Part shown: positions 1-7,677 of the stretch, piece by piece | Numbering within the stretch: position 1 is the stretch's first letter | Layout: each line of letters starts with the position of its first letter | Source: Bacteroidales bacterium | GTDB lineage: Bacteria; Bacteroidota; Bacteroidia; Bacteroidales; F082 | Assembly (NCBI GenBank): GCA_017616675.1 | Contig: JAFZXR010000055.1 | Span: forward strand, 1-37,015 | Direction: 5' to 3' | DNA: 37,015 bases | The notes under the pieces: generated by a model | What the model saw: the letters and a program-made list of their open reading frames with translations, nothing else | Databases searched by the model: none | What the model was told of the DNA's origin: nothing | Position numbers and translations under genes: made by a program

Positions 1-2
1 CT

Positions 3-788
3 GGATTTTTGACATTTGGAATCAGCAACACAATTTATGCACAAGATGCAGATCCTGTTGAGACACCTCAGACAGAAGTAGCTGCTGCTCCACAGGCAGA
101 GCAGGCAGTTGAGGCTCCACAAACCAATCCATTGGCAGCTCCTCAGACAGATGCCACATTCCATGAGGTTTTGAAGAAACAGTTCATCGATGGTGGCTGG
201 GAATTCATGAGCATCATCCTGTTGATTTTGGTTCTCGGTCTTGCAGTGTCAATCGAGAGAATCATTTATTTGACATTAAGCACAACAAACACCAAGAAGC
301 TTCTTGTTGAGTTAGAGGAAACATTGAACAAGGGTGGCATTGAGAAGGCAAAGGATCTCTGCCGTGACACACGCGGTCCTATCGCCAGCATCTTCTACCA
401 GGGTTTGATGCGTTACAACGAAGGTCTTGAAGAAGTTGAAAAATCAATCGTTTCATACGGTTCAGTTATGACAGGTAACCTTGAGAGCGGCGCAAGCTGG
501 ATTTCATTGTTCATCGCATTAGGACCTATGTTGGGATTTATGGGTACTGTTATCGGTATGATCGCTGCATTCGATGCTATCGCAGCAGCAGGTGACATCA
601 GCCCAACAGTTGTTGCAGGCGGTATGAAGGTCGCTTTGTTGACAACAGTGTTCGGTCTTATCGTCGCTGTTATCCTCCAGATCTGCTACAACTTCATCCT
701 TAACAAGATCGAAGGTATCGTTAACGATATGGAAGATTCTTCAATCACTTTCATGGACATGCTCCACGCTTATTCAAAGAAAAACTAA
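3..788 (+). CDS. exbB: ExbB/TolQ/MotA family proton channel protein (5' partial)
   Basis: Inner-membrane proton-channel subunit that, with ExbD, powers TonB-dependent transport or a Tol-like system. The reading frame is open to the window edge, and the visible start is a hydrophobic stretch ending in a signal-like YAQDA, so the true start lies upstream; the TTG at base 9 is not a convincing start. Counting from that TTG, residues 12-50 are rich in Ala, Pro and Gln with repeated PQT. One membrane segment lies at about 66-86, and the MotA/TolQ core has two more at about 162-188 and 205-230, with the usual Gly-rich GPMLGFMGTVIGM. The next gene starts 18 bases downstream in the same direction, followed by two exbD genes, so this is an operon. 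Family assignment is firm; whether it serves TonB or another outer-membrane system is inference. Confidence 0.93.
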   Translation, partial: GFLTFGISNTIYAQDADPVETPQTEVAAAPQAEQAVEAPQTNPLAAPQTDATFHEVLKKQFIDGGWEFMSIILLILVLGLAVSIERIIYLTLSTTNTKKLLVELEETLNKGGIEKAKDLCRDTRGPIASIFYQGLMRYNEGLEEVEKSIVSYGSVMTGNLESGASWISLFIALGPMLGFMGTVIGMIAAFDAIAAAGDISPTVVAGGMKVALLTTVFGLIVAVILQICYNFILNKIEGIVNDMEDSSITFMDMLHAYSKKN

Positions 789-806
789 TTTAACAAAACA
801 AGAATC

Positions 807-1232
807 ATGGTCGACAAATTAACAAAATATTGCAAATATGTGCTTATAGCCTTGATGGTTCTCAACGTCGTTTTCGGAATCCTCACCATCGTTCGTGGTG
901 AAGGTGGCGTCGGAACATTCATGGGCTTTGCATATTGCATGCTTGGATTGACTGTGGTTGCGATTTTGTTTGCACCTATCTATGGGATTATCATCAATCC
1001 AAAGAGCGTAAAATCAATTGGTTTTGTTGTAGCAATCGTAGCAGTCCTTGCCCTCATCGCATTGCTGTTATCGAGAGGCGCAACACTTCCTGTGGAGTAT
1101 CTTGAATCGATGGGAGTGACAAAAGGCACTGAAGCCTTCGTCGACTTCTTCATGGTATTCACATACATTGTTGTAGGCGGCACAATCGCAGCTGTAATCT
1201 ATTCAGCAGTATCGAAACTCATTAATAAATAA
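807..1232 (+). CDS. Small four-helix membrane protein of the exb operon
   Basis: A 141-residue protein of unknown function. Hydrophobic segments at about 9-29, 37-62, 69-89 and 109-135 predict four membrane helices with a short loop between helices 3 and 4 (near RGATLPVEYLESMGV). No catalytic motif is visible. It sits between exbB and the first exbD with gaps of 18 and 17 bases, so it is almost certainly co-transcribed and may be an accessory part of the Exb motor complex. From memory, Bacteroidota exb operons often carry such an extra membrane gene; I could not check this here. Confidence 0.85.
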   Translation: MVDKLTKYCKYVLIALMVLNVVFGILTIVRGEGGVGTFMGFAYCMLGLTVVAILFAPIYGIIINPKSVKSIGFVVAIVAVLALIALLLSRGATLPVEYLESMGVTKGTEAFVDFFMVFTYIVVGGTIAAVIYSAVSKLINK

Positions 1233-1233
1233 T

Positions 1234-1242
1234 AAGGAAGGA
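1234..1242 (+). promoter_or_regulatory. Shine-Dalgarno-like site before first exbD
   Basis: AAGGAAGGA lies about 7 bases before the ATG at 1250. Purine-rich SD-like sites are uncommon in this phylum, and most other genes in the window lack one. It supports the ATG at 1250 as the start. Confidence 0.5.
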
Positions 1243-1249
1243 ATTTATC

Positions 1250-1825
1250 ATGGCCCGTAAGAAAAAGAAAGTACCGGAAATCAACGCCAGTTCAATGGCT
1301 GATATCTCTTTCTTGCTGTTGATATTCTTCCTCGTTACCACTACGATGGACACTGACAGCGGTATCTTCCGCCGTCTGCCACCACCAGTAGAAAACCCCG
1401 ACATGGATGTCAAAGTGAAAGAAAGAAACATTTTGAACGTCATGATCAATAAGTACGACAAGTTGATGGTTAATGGAAGACCTTGCGACATCTCAGAATT
1501 GAAAGACAAGACAAGAGATTTCATCACACCTAAACCGAATGATGAGAAAGCTCCTGAAGTCGAAGTCAAGGAAATCGAGATGATAGGTAACTTCATGACC
1601 AACAAGGGTGTCGTATCACTTAAGAATGACCGCGGTACTTCATATCAGATGTACATTGCAGTTCAAAATGAATTGGCAAAAGCTTTCAATGAACTCAGAG
1701 AAGAGGTCGCATTGACATACTTCAAACAGCATTATGCCGACATCACCGACAAAGACAAGGTCGATGCCGTCAACAAGGCAGTGCCGGTGCGTATCTCAGA
1801 GGCTGAGCCTGAAGAAATCAAATAA
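1250..1825 (+). CDS. exbD: ExbD/TolR family biopolymer transport protein (first copy)
   Basis: Single-pass inner-membrane protein that couples proton flow through ExbB to a periplasmic partner. A basic N-terminus (MARKKKK) is followed by a membrane helix at about 19-35 entered by Asp18 (MADISFLL), the conserved proton-carrying Asp of the family. The periplasmic part, of about 150 residues, is longer than in E. coli ExbD (141 residues in total) and ends in a charged tail rich in Glu and Asp. The start has an SD-like sequence. A second exbD follows after 14 bases; Bacteroidota commonly pair two unlike ExbD proteins with one ExbB. Confidence 0.93.
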   Translation: MARKKKKVPEINASSMADISFLLLIFFLVTTTMDTDSGIFRRLPPPVENPDMDVKVKERNILNVMINKYDKLMVNGRPCDISELKDKTRDFITPKPNDEKAPEVEVKEIEMIGNFMTNKGVVSLKNDRGTSYQMYIAVQNELAKAFNELREEVALTYFKQHYADITDKDKVDAVNKAVPVRISEAEPEEIK

Positions 1826-1826
1826 T

Positions 1827-1832
1827 AGGAGA
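1827..1832 (+). promoter_or_regulatory. Shine-Dalgarno-like site before second exbD
   Basis: AGGAGA sits 7 bases before the ATG at 1840, in the short gap after the first exbD. With the site before the first exbD, it suggests that translation initiation in this operon uses SD pairing more than its neighbours do. Confidence 0.5.
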
Positions 1833-1839
1833 GACGATT

Positions 1840-2298
1840 ATGGCAAAATTCAGAAAAGGTGGATCAAAAGAAGTTCCGGCAATCTCAACCGGATCAATGC
1901 CTGACATTATCTTCATGTTGATATTCTTCTTCATGGTTACAACCTCCATGCGTGAGACAACGTTGAAAGTCAAGATGAAATTACCAGCAGCGACGGAAGT
2001 CCAGAAACTCGAGAAGAAATCACTCGTGAGTTTCATCTACATCGGACCTCCGACGAATACGAAACTCTATGGTACAGAACCACGTTTGCAGTTGAATGAC
2101 TCATACGCACGTGTCGACGACATCATCCCGTTTGTCGAGCAGGAACGTATGGACCGCGCCGAGGCTGACCGTCAGAAACTCACCACATCACTCAAGATTC
2201 ATGAGGAAGTGAGAATGGGTCTGGTCACCGACGTGAAGCAGGAACTGCGTAAATGCGGTGCATTCCGTATCAGCTATTCGACCCGAAAGGGAGAATAG
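1840..2298 (+). CDS. exbD: ExbD/TolR family biopolymer transport protein (second copy)
   Basis: A 152-residue ExbD/TolR paralogue. The N-terminus is cytoplasmic and basic, with a membrane helix at about 23-37 and the conserved helix-entry Asp at position 22 (MPDIIFML). The periplasmic domain differs from the first copy and is shorter. It is the last gene of the exb operon and is followed within 30 bases by an intrinsic terminator. The two ExbD proteins probably form a heteromeric motor with the same ExbB; this is inference from the gene order. Confidence 0.93.
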   Translation: MAKFRKGGSKEVPAISTGSMPDIIFMLIFFFMVTTSMRETTLKVKMKLPAATEVQKLEKKSLVSFIYIGPPTNTKLYGTEPRLQLNDSYARVDDIIPFVEQERMDRAEADRQKLTTSLKIHEEVRMGLVTDVKQELRKCGAFRISYSTRKGE

Positions 2299-2323
2299 AA
2301 ACCTGGTCATAGGGTAATGAATT

Positions 2324-2360
2324 TGTAGAGACGCCATAATATGACGTCTCTACATTTTTT
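2324..2360 (+). terminator. Intrinsic terminator of the exb operon
   Basis: A perfect 10-base-pair stem (TGTAGAGACG at 2324-2333 with CGTCTCTACA at 2345-2354, 11-base loop) is followed by six T on the plus strand. It lies just downstream of the convergent priA stop codon. The minus strand has no T run after the stem, so it should act mainly on the exb operon. The stem resembles the hairpin at 36285-36308. Confidence 0.85.
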
Positions 2361-4839
2361 ATATTGGGTCGACGTCGATTGAGACGTTGACTGCCTTGTA
2401 TTCGTTGTTGTGTTTGAACGATTCGATTTCAGATTTTATCAAATCCTTGATTTTCATCGAGTTGTCGTTGCGGTCGAACTTGATGAGCATCTGTTTGATG
2501 TATTGGTTTTTGACCCTCGACACCACGGGGTATTCGGGGCCGAGGAGGTTGTTTTTGAACACCGGACGCAGTCGCTTGGCGAAGAAGTCGGCAGCTGTGT
2601 TGAGTTTGTTGTAGTCGGTATGACGTAACTTTATGAGTATCAATCGATAATACGGCGGATAGTTGAACTGCCGGCGTATCGGCATCTGTTCCTCGTAGAA
2701 GCGCACGTAGTCGTGGTTGACGACGTTGAGGATGACAGGATGTGTGGGCTGGTACGTCTGGATGATGACCTTCCCCTTCTCCCCTTTTCTGCCCGCTCGA
2801 CCGCTGACCTGTTCCATGAGCTGGAAGCTCCGTTCATAAGCCCTGAAGTCGGGGAACGAGAGCATATTGTCGGCATCGAGTATTCCCACTGTCTTCACGC
2901 AGTCGAAGTCGAGGCCTTTGGTCACCATCTGAGTGCCCACGAGCACATCGGTCTCGCGGTTTTTAAAGCTATCGAGGATATTTTGGTAGCTGTTTTTCGA
3001 CCTCGTGGTGTCGAGGTCGAGGCGAGCGCAGCGAGCCTCGGGAATGACGGAAGAAAGGTCTTCCTCGACTCTTTCGGTACCGAATCCATGCATCTTAAGG
3101 TCGGTGCTATGACATGACGGGCATTCGGAAGGCACCGCCATCGTGTAGCCGCAGTAGTGGCATTTCATGATGTTCTGCGCCTTGTGGTAGGTCATCGACA
3201 CGTCGCAGTTGATGCACTGCGGCACCCAGTGACAGACGCCGCATTCCAAGCGCAGAGAGAATCCACGGCGGTTTTGGAAGAGTATCACCTGGTTTTTGTC
3301 GGCCAGGGTGCCGCGCATGGCGTCGACAAGCACGCTGCCGAAGTTGGCCTGCATGAGCTTGCGTTTGCGCTCGATGCGCATGTCGTCGACAACGATTTCG
3401 GGCATCTCGACGCCGCCGAAGCGTTCCGTGAGCGAGACGAGGTGGTAACGGCCCTGCCGAGCGTTGTAGTAGCTCTCGAACGACGGCGTGGCGGATCCTA
3501 AGATGACGTTGGCGCTATGAAAACGGCCGAGGATCATGCTGAGGTCGCGGGCGTTGTAACGCGGCGCGGGGTCGATCTGCTTGAACGAGGTGTCGTGCTC
3601 TTCGTCAACGATGATGAGTCCGAGGTTTGAGAACGGTAGCAAGATGGCCGAACGCGAACCTATAATCACCTGATACTTAGAGCTTTGCGTCTTCTCAAAC
3701 CCGAGCACCTGCTCCCAAATCTCGACGCGTTCCATGTCGCTGTAACGCGAATGATAAACGCCGACTTTGTCGCCGAAATATTTCTTCAATCGGTTGATAA
3801 TCTGTTCGGTGAGAGCTATCTCAGGCAGCAGATAAAGCACCTGCTTGCCTTTGTCGAGCGCCTCCTGAATCAGTTTTATGTAGATTTCGGTCTTTCCCGA
3901 CGACGTGACGCCATGCAGAAGCACAGGCTTGCCGTCGGCGAAGCCTTGATGAATCTCATCAAATGCAACTTGTTGTTTATCAGTGAGTTGTATTGAAGAA
4001 ACGTCAGTCAGAGCATTGAAGCTCTTGAGTCGGCTGACGCGTTTTTGGTAGACCTTAAACACACCTTTGGTGACGAGGGCCTTCAGGACGGTGCTGTTGG
4101 CATTGGATTTAGCGAGGACTTCGGATGCGAGTACGTCGTGTTCGGCATCACCGCCGAGGACAAAGAACGACATCACAACCTCGAGCTGTTTATAAGCTCG
4201 CTTGGTAAGCTCGTCCATGAGCTCGTGCATCTTCTCATCGCTGTGGTATTCCTCCGCCAATGCCACAAAACGCTCGTATTTCGCTTTGAATTTCGCGTCG
4301 AGCTCCTCCTCCATCACCACGAGCTTCTTCTCTATCATCGTCTTGATGAGCGGCATCACCTTTTTGTAGCCGATGATCTTGCTCACCTCGCTTATCGTCA
4401 GCTTCGGCTGCACCTGGAGGGCTTCGACGATGAGATATTCGAAGTCGTTGAGTGCCATGGTATCCAGCTCGAACTCGTCGGAGAGCTTTATCTTCGACTC
4501 GCTCGAGAGCTTCATGGCCGAAGGAAGGGCAGCCTGCATCACCTCGCCTTCGTAGCAGAGGTAATAATCGCAAATCCACTGCCAGAATTTCAGCTGCAGC
4601 TGGTTGACGACAGGATTCTCGTCGAGGATGCCAAGGATATATTTAACTTGCTCAAAATCAGGCACTTGCTCCGTCACTTCGCTTATCAGTCCGGACATAA
4701 TCTTAGTGCGGCCGAACTGCACCACTGCGCGCTGTCCGACCTTCACGCTGTCGTTAAGCTCCATCGGGACACGATACGAGAAGGTGCCCGGGACCGGCAG
4801 CGGCAAGATGACACTAACAAACAAAGTCCTTCTTTCCAT
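2359..4839 (-). CDS. priA: Primosomal protein N' (replication restart helicase PriA)
   Basis: 3'-to-5' DNA helicase that recognises stalled forks and reloads the replisome. The 826-residue chain has an N-terminal DNA-binding region, Walker A GVTSSGKTE at 310-318 and the DEEH box at 412-415. The paired zinc-binding cysteines are at 533, 536, 542, 545, 560, 563, 573 and 576, inserted in the helicase domain as in all PriA proteins. The helicase C-domain carries a GRAGR-type motif. It is longer than E. coli PriA (732 residues) because of extra sequence before Walker A, which as far as I recall is usual for this phylum. It is transcribed alone, convergent with the exb operon and divergent from the Plug gene. 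The leader holds an interspersed repeat. Confidence 0.97.
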   Translation of the reverse strand: MERRTLFVSVILPLPVPGTFSYRVPMELNDSVKVGQRAVVQFGRTKIMSGLISEVTEQVPDFEQVKYILGILDENPVVNQLQLKFWQWICDYYLCYEGEVMQAALPSAMKLSSESKIKLSDEFELDTMALNDFEYLIVEALQVQPKLTISEVSKIIGYKKVMPLIKTMIEKKLVVMEEELDAKFKAKYERFVALAEEYHSDEKMHELMDELTKRAYKQLEVVMSFFVLGGDAEHDVLASEVLAKSNANSTVLKALVTKGVFKVYQKRVSRLKSFNALTDVSSIQLTDKQQVAFDEIHQGFADGKPVLLHGVTSSGKTEIYIKLIQEALDKGKQVLYLLPEIALTEQIINRLKKYFGDKVGVYHSRYSDMERVEIWEQVLGFEKTQSSKYQVIIGSRSAILLPFSNLGLIIVDEEHDTSFKQIDPAPRYNARDLSMILGRFHSANVILGSATPSFESYYNARQGRYHLVSLTERFGGVEMPEIVVDDMRIERKRKLMQANFGSVLVDAMRGTLADKNQVILFQNRRGFSLRLECGVCHWVPQCINCDVSMTYHKAQNIMKCHYCGYTMAVPSECPSCHSTDLKMHGFGTERVEEDLSSVIPEARCARLDLDTTRSKNSYQNILDSFKNRETDVLVGTQMVTKGLDFDCVKTVGILDADNMLSFPDFRAYERSFQLMEQVSGRAGRKGEKGKVIIQTYQPTHPVILNVVNHDYVRFYEEQMPIRRQFNYPPYYRLILIKLRHTDYNKLNTAADFFAKRLRPVFKNNLLGPEYPVVSRVKNQYIKQMLIKFDRNDNSMKIKDLIKSEIESFKHNNEYKAVNVSIDVDPI

Positions 4840-4847
4840 AACTTATA

Positions 4848-4980
4848 CCCGTCATTTCGACTGGAGCGAAGCGGAATGGAGAAATCCTTTTTAGAATAAG
4901 CTTTTGCGAAAAGAGGATTTATTCACCTGCGGTGAATGCTCTCGCTTCGCTCGGGTCTCGACTACGCTCGAAATGACGAT
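4848..4980. repeat. Interspersed repeat, two half-copies in inverted orientation
   Basis: Terminal inverted repeats CGTCATTTCGA (4850-4860) and TCGAAATGACG (4968-4978) bracket about 130 bases. The left half continues as CTGGAGCGAAGCGGAATGGAG then AAATCC; the right half, read on the minus strand, continues AGCGTAGTCGAGACC and reaches AAATCC too. Related copies occur at 9001-9056 and 7470-7494. No open reading frame is inside. It lies in the presumed priA leader. The type is a common Bacteroidota extragenic repeat (from memory); mobility by a trans-acting enzyme is possible but not shown. Confidence 0.75.
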
Positions 4981-4993
4981 AATATATCAACAA

Positions 4994-5001
4994 CAAAATT
5001 A
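4994..5001 (-). promoter_or_regulatory. Candidate -7 box for priA
   Basis: Read on the minus strand, TAATTTTG matches the Bacteroidota -7 consensus TAnnTTTG. No good TTG sits at the expected -33 distance, so support is moderate. It would give a priA leader of about 148 bases containing the whole interspersed repeat. Confidence 0.4.
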
Positions 5002-5070
5002 AAAAATTTCCGTTTATAAAAATGGTTATTCTAAAATTATTAATTTTACAAAAAATAAAATTATAATTGA

Positions 5071-6339
5071 ATGAAATTTAAGTCGTTGATAATCATATTG
5101 TTAGCATTTGTAATAAATGTCTCGGGGCAAAACTTGAAATCGTTTGGCGACATAAATTACAAGGATGAGGTGCAGACGGTGTTGCTGCATCCGAAGGGAT
5201 TTGAGCTCGACAAGCCGATAATTTACCTCAACAATATGCGGGAGCAGCTGCATCTGCAGTTCGACATCCTTGGCGACAACGCGCCTTATCTTTATTATAC
5301 TTTCGTGCATTGCGACAACCAGTGGCGGCCGACCGATTTGCCGAAAAACGACTATCTCAGAGGTTTTTTTCAGGAGGAAATCGACCAGTTCAGCTTTTCG
5401 GTCAATACTTTCGTGAATTATGTGCATTACGACCTGCTCTTCCCCACTGTCGACATGATGCCGAAGATTTCGGGTAATTATCTGCTCGTCGTGACTGGCG
5501 AAAACCCTGATGATATCTATTTCACACGAAGGTTTTTTGTGGTCGACGACATGGCTCAGATTCACACCTCCGTGCCGCGTTTTCCTTACGATTTGAATCT
5601 TGGCGCCAACAAACAGGAAATCGACCTCGAGATAAGCTATCCCGACCTGTTCAACTCGCGCGCTAACCAGTATTCCAACGTCACGATACAGCAAAACGGC
5701 CGCTGGGACAATGCCGTTTTCGGACTGAAGCCCACTTATGTTTATCCTGAAAAACTGACATACACCAACAATCCGAAGACAGTGTTTGAGTCTGGTAATC
5801 AATATCTTAGGATAAATACAAGTAATTTTGACAACCGTCCGGAGAAGACCAAAACGGTGTATCGCGAGGAGGATTATTACGTGGTGACGCTTTATGCCGA
5901 TGCGAAACGAAGCACGCATAACTACATCGACGATGAGGATTTGTACGGCGAGAAATATATCTACCTCGAGCGCGAAAACCTTGATCCCACTAACGAAGCC
6001 GATTATGCCATGGTTGATTTCTTCCTGCAGTGGCCGCAATATCTGATTGGGAAGGATGTGTACATCATCGGAGCCATCACCGACTGGCGTCTGGATGACA
6101 ATGCGAAGATGGAATACGACCCGAAGCTTCGCGGCTACAAGAAGGGATTGCTACTGAAACAAGGCTATTACGATTATATGTATGCTGTGAAGGACAACGC
6201 TTCGGGTATTACTTCGGTGGCGCCAGTCAATGGCGATTTCTGGGAAACGAATAATGTTTATCATATTTTTGTTTATCTGTTTGATCCGATTCAGAATTAT
6301 GATAAACTCATTGGGTATACGAGTATAAAATCTCATTAG
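5071..6339 (+). CDS. Type IX secretion system Plug-like protein (DUF5103 family)
   Basis: A 422-residue secreted protein with signal peptide MKFKSLIIILLAFVINVSGQ. Its overall plan (N-terminal beta-rich region with PIIYLNN, LYYTFVHCDNQW and NYLLVVTG, then a C-terminal immunoglobulin-like part with YIIGAITDW and GYYDYMYAV) matches the DUF5103 family. In that family, a Flavobacterium protein was identified as the Plug that closes the periplasmic side of the SprA translocon. Full length for the family. It stands alone on the plus strand, divergent from priA, with a 158-base structured gap before apbE. The other T9SS parts in the window (sorting domain, PorV-family protein) are consistent. The role is by family, not proved here. 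Confidence 0.85.
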   Translation: MKFKSLIIILLAFVINVSGQNLKSFGDINYKDEVQTVLLHPKGFELDKPIIYLNNMREQLHLQFDILGDNAPYLYYTFVHCDNQWRPTDLPKNDYLRGFFQEEIDQFSFSVNTFVNYVHYDLLFPTVDMMPKISGNYLLVVTGENPDDIYFTRRFFVVDDMAQIHTSVPRFPYDLNLGANKQEIDLEISYPDLFNSRANQYSNVTIQQNGRWDNAVFGLKPTYVYPEKLTYTNNPKTVFESGNQYLRINTSNFDNRPEKTKTVYREEDYYVVTLYADAKRSTHNYIDDEDLYGEKYIYLERENLDPTNEADYAMVDFFLQWPQYLIGKDVYIIGAITDWRLDDNAKMEYDPKLRGYKKGLLLKQGYYDYMYAVKDNASGITSVAPVNGDFWETNNVYHIFVYLFDPIQNYDKLIGYTSIKSH

Positions 6340-6340
6340 G

Positions 6341-6480
6341 AACGCCCTGACGGGCGATGTTTCTTGTTCCTTTTCCCTTTATGGAAAAGGAACCAAAAGA
6401 TCAAGCGCCATACAAAGCTCGAACCGCTGTATGGCGCGGGCCAGTGCAGTGAACCACATGGGGGCTAAGCCCCGACGGAT
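6341..6480. repeat. Hairpin-rich intergenic element between Plug-like gene and apbE
   Basis: Four inverted repeats follow one another: CGCCC/GGGCG (6343-6347 with 6352-6356), an 11-base-pair perfect stem (6366-6376 with 6383-6393, six-base loop), a 9-base-pair stem GCGCCATAC/GTATGGCGC (6405-6413 with 6429-6437), and GGGGCT/AGCCCC near 6461-6473. No coding frame is seen. The wording GGAAAAGGAACCAAAAGATC resembles a dispersed Bacteroidota extragenic repeat I recall. The 11-base-pair stem has no T run, so it is not a standard terminator. Confidence 0.55.
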
Positions 6481-6497
6481 AAATAATTGAATATGAT

Positions 6498-7493
6498 ATG
6501 AAGAAAATTTTATATATAATTTTAGGTTTTATATTGATTTCTTGTACTAAGCAACCGCAGAAAATCAACTATTTCGGGGTAACTCAGGGTTCTTACTTTT
6601 CCATTATGTATTACGATGATGAAAATAGGCATTTTGAGGCTGAAATCGACTCGATTTTCAGGGAAGTCGACAATGCGGTGTCACTTTGGAATGAAAATTC
6701 AATTATAAGAAAGGTGAATCGCAACGAGGATGTCGTTGTAAATCAGATTTTTAAGGATAATTTTGAGTGGGCGCGGAAGGCTTCGGAGTTCTCCGATGGC
6801 GCCTTCGATGCCACAATCGGTCCGCTGGTCTCAGCTTGGGGTTTTCATTATAAAAAAGAACTCGAGATGACTCCTGAGATGGTCGATTCAATTCGCCAAC
6901 TCGTTGATTATCATGAAGTTGAAATCATTGACAATAAAGTTGTGAAAGCAAATCCCAACATGACTTTGGACTTCAACGCCGTGGCGCAAGGCTATACCAC
7001 CGATTTGATTGGTAACTTCTTGGAAACCAAAGGAGTTTACAACTATCTTGTCGATGTCGGAGGCGAGATTTTTGCTCGCGGAACTAAGCCGAGTGGCGAA
7101 CAATGGACCATCGGAATTGAGAAACCTGCTGAAAACTATGATTCGGAACGCTCGGTGCAGATTAAGATAAACCTCAAGGACAAAGGCATTGTAACCTCCG
7201 GAAACTATCGCAAATATATCGAAAAAGACGGCATCCGTTACTCACACAGCATCGACCCGAAGACAGGATATCCTGTCGAGCATAACCTCTTGAGCGCCAC
7301 CGTCATAGCCGACAACGCTTCATGGGCCGACTGTCTGGCCACCATCTGCATGCTCGTGGGTAAAGAAAAAGCCTCGGAACTGCTTGAAGGTCAAGGAGTT
7401 GAGGCTTATTTTATCTTTGTTGATGAGGATGGAACTCTTCAAACAGAATGGTTTTCTAAATCAGAAGGGGGTTCCTCGCTACGCTCGGAATGA
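6498..7493 (+). CDS. apbE: FAD:protein FMN transferase (ApbE lipoprotein)
   Basis: Transfers FMN from FAD onto Thr/Ser of target flavoproteins such as NqrB, NqrC and RnfG on the periplasmic face of the inner membrane. The N-terminus is a lipoprotein signal with lipobox LISC (Cys16). Family motifs appear in order: GAFDATIGPLV, an Ala-rich turn with FNAVAQGYTTD, VDVGGEI, VTSGNYRKY, HSIDPKTGYPV, and a late Asp-containing WADCLATICMLVG that supplies Mg ligands in ApbE. The length of 331 is typical. The last eight residues (GGSSLRSE) and the stop codon are encoded by an interspersed repeat at 7470-7494, so the native C-terminus was probably replaced. A small NqrM-like gene converges on it with a 4-base gap. 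Confidence 0.94.
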   Translation: MKKILYIILGFILISCTKQPQKINYFGVTQGSYFSIMYYDDENRHFEAEIDSIFREVDNAVSLWNENSIIRKVNRNEDVVVNQIFKDNFEWARKASEFSDGAFDATIGPLVSAWGFHYKKELEMTPEMVDSIRQLVDYHEVEIIDNKVVKANPNMTLDFNAVAQGYTTDLIGNFLETKGVYNYLVDVGGEIFARGTKPSGEQWTIGIEKPAENYDSERSVQIKINLKDKGIVTSGNYRKYIEKDGIRYSHSIDPKTGYPVEHNLLSATVIADNASWADCLATICMLVGKEKASELLEGQGVEAYFIFVDEDGTLQTEWFSKSEGGSSLRSE

Positions 7494-7494
7494 C
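7470..7494. repeat. Interspersed repeat fragment at the apbE 3' end
   Basis: Read on the minus strand it begins GTCATTCCGAGCGTAGCGAG, the same family as the repeat halves at 4848-4980. It supplies the final codons and the TGA stop (7491-7493) of apbE. Confidence 0.65.
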
Positions 7495-7497
7495 AAG

Positions 7498-7677
7498 TTA
7501 TTGCTTATTTGGGCAGTGCCCTTCATCACCTCCGCAGATGCATTTCGCATCGGGGTCGAGCGAGTGGGCGCATTTCCGTTCGAACTTGCCGTTTTTCTTC
7601 ACAATGGCCTTAATTCCTATCGCCGCAAAGGCCAACAGGACTAGAAACAACGTAGGAATCAAGAATATCCAGTACAT
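7498..7677 (-). CDS. Small cysteine-rich membrane protein, NqrM-like candidate
   Basis: A 59-residue protein: one N-terminal membrane helix ([21 protein letters not shown]), a basic stretch, then a Cys-rich tail with the pattern C-x8-C-x-C-G-G-x4-C. NqrM (DUF539), a maturation factor for the Na+-translocating NADH:quinone reductase that helps place an iron centre, has the same helix-plus-four-Cys plan and is often near apbE. That gives a plausible function, but the sequence is too short to be sure. The ATG at 7677 overlaps the tyrS stop as TAATG, so it is translationally coupled to tyrS; a TTG nine bases upstream is a weaker start. It converges on apbE. Confidence 0.6.
   Translation of the reverse strand: MYWIFLIPTLFLVLLAFAAIGIKAIVKKNGKFERKCAHSLDPDAKCICGGDEGHCPNKQ

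Noticed and set aside
9..11. TTG as the true start of exbB
   Set aside because: The frame is open to the window edge, and the sequence after the TTG looks like the end of a signal peptide rather than its beginning.
4045..4899. 284-codon open frame on the plus strand opposite priA
   Set aside because: It lies wholly antisense to the motif-rich priA helicase gene and its leader, has no recognisable domain, and its composition is that of a complementary-strand shadow.
5101..6039. 312-codon minus-strand frame opposite the Plug-like gene
   Set aside because: Antisense to a gene with a signal peptide and family features; no independent support.
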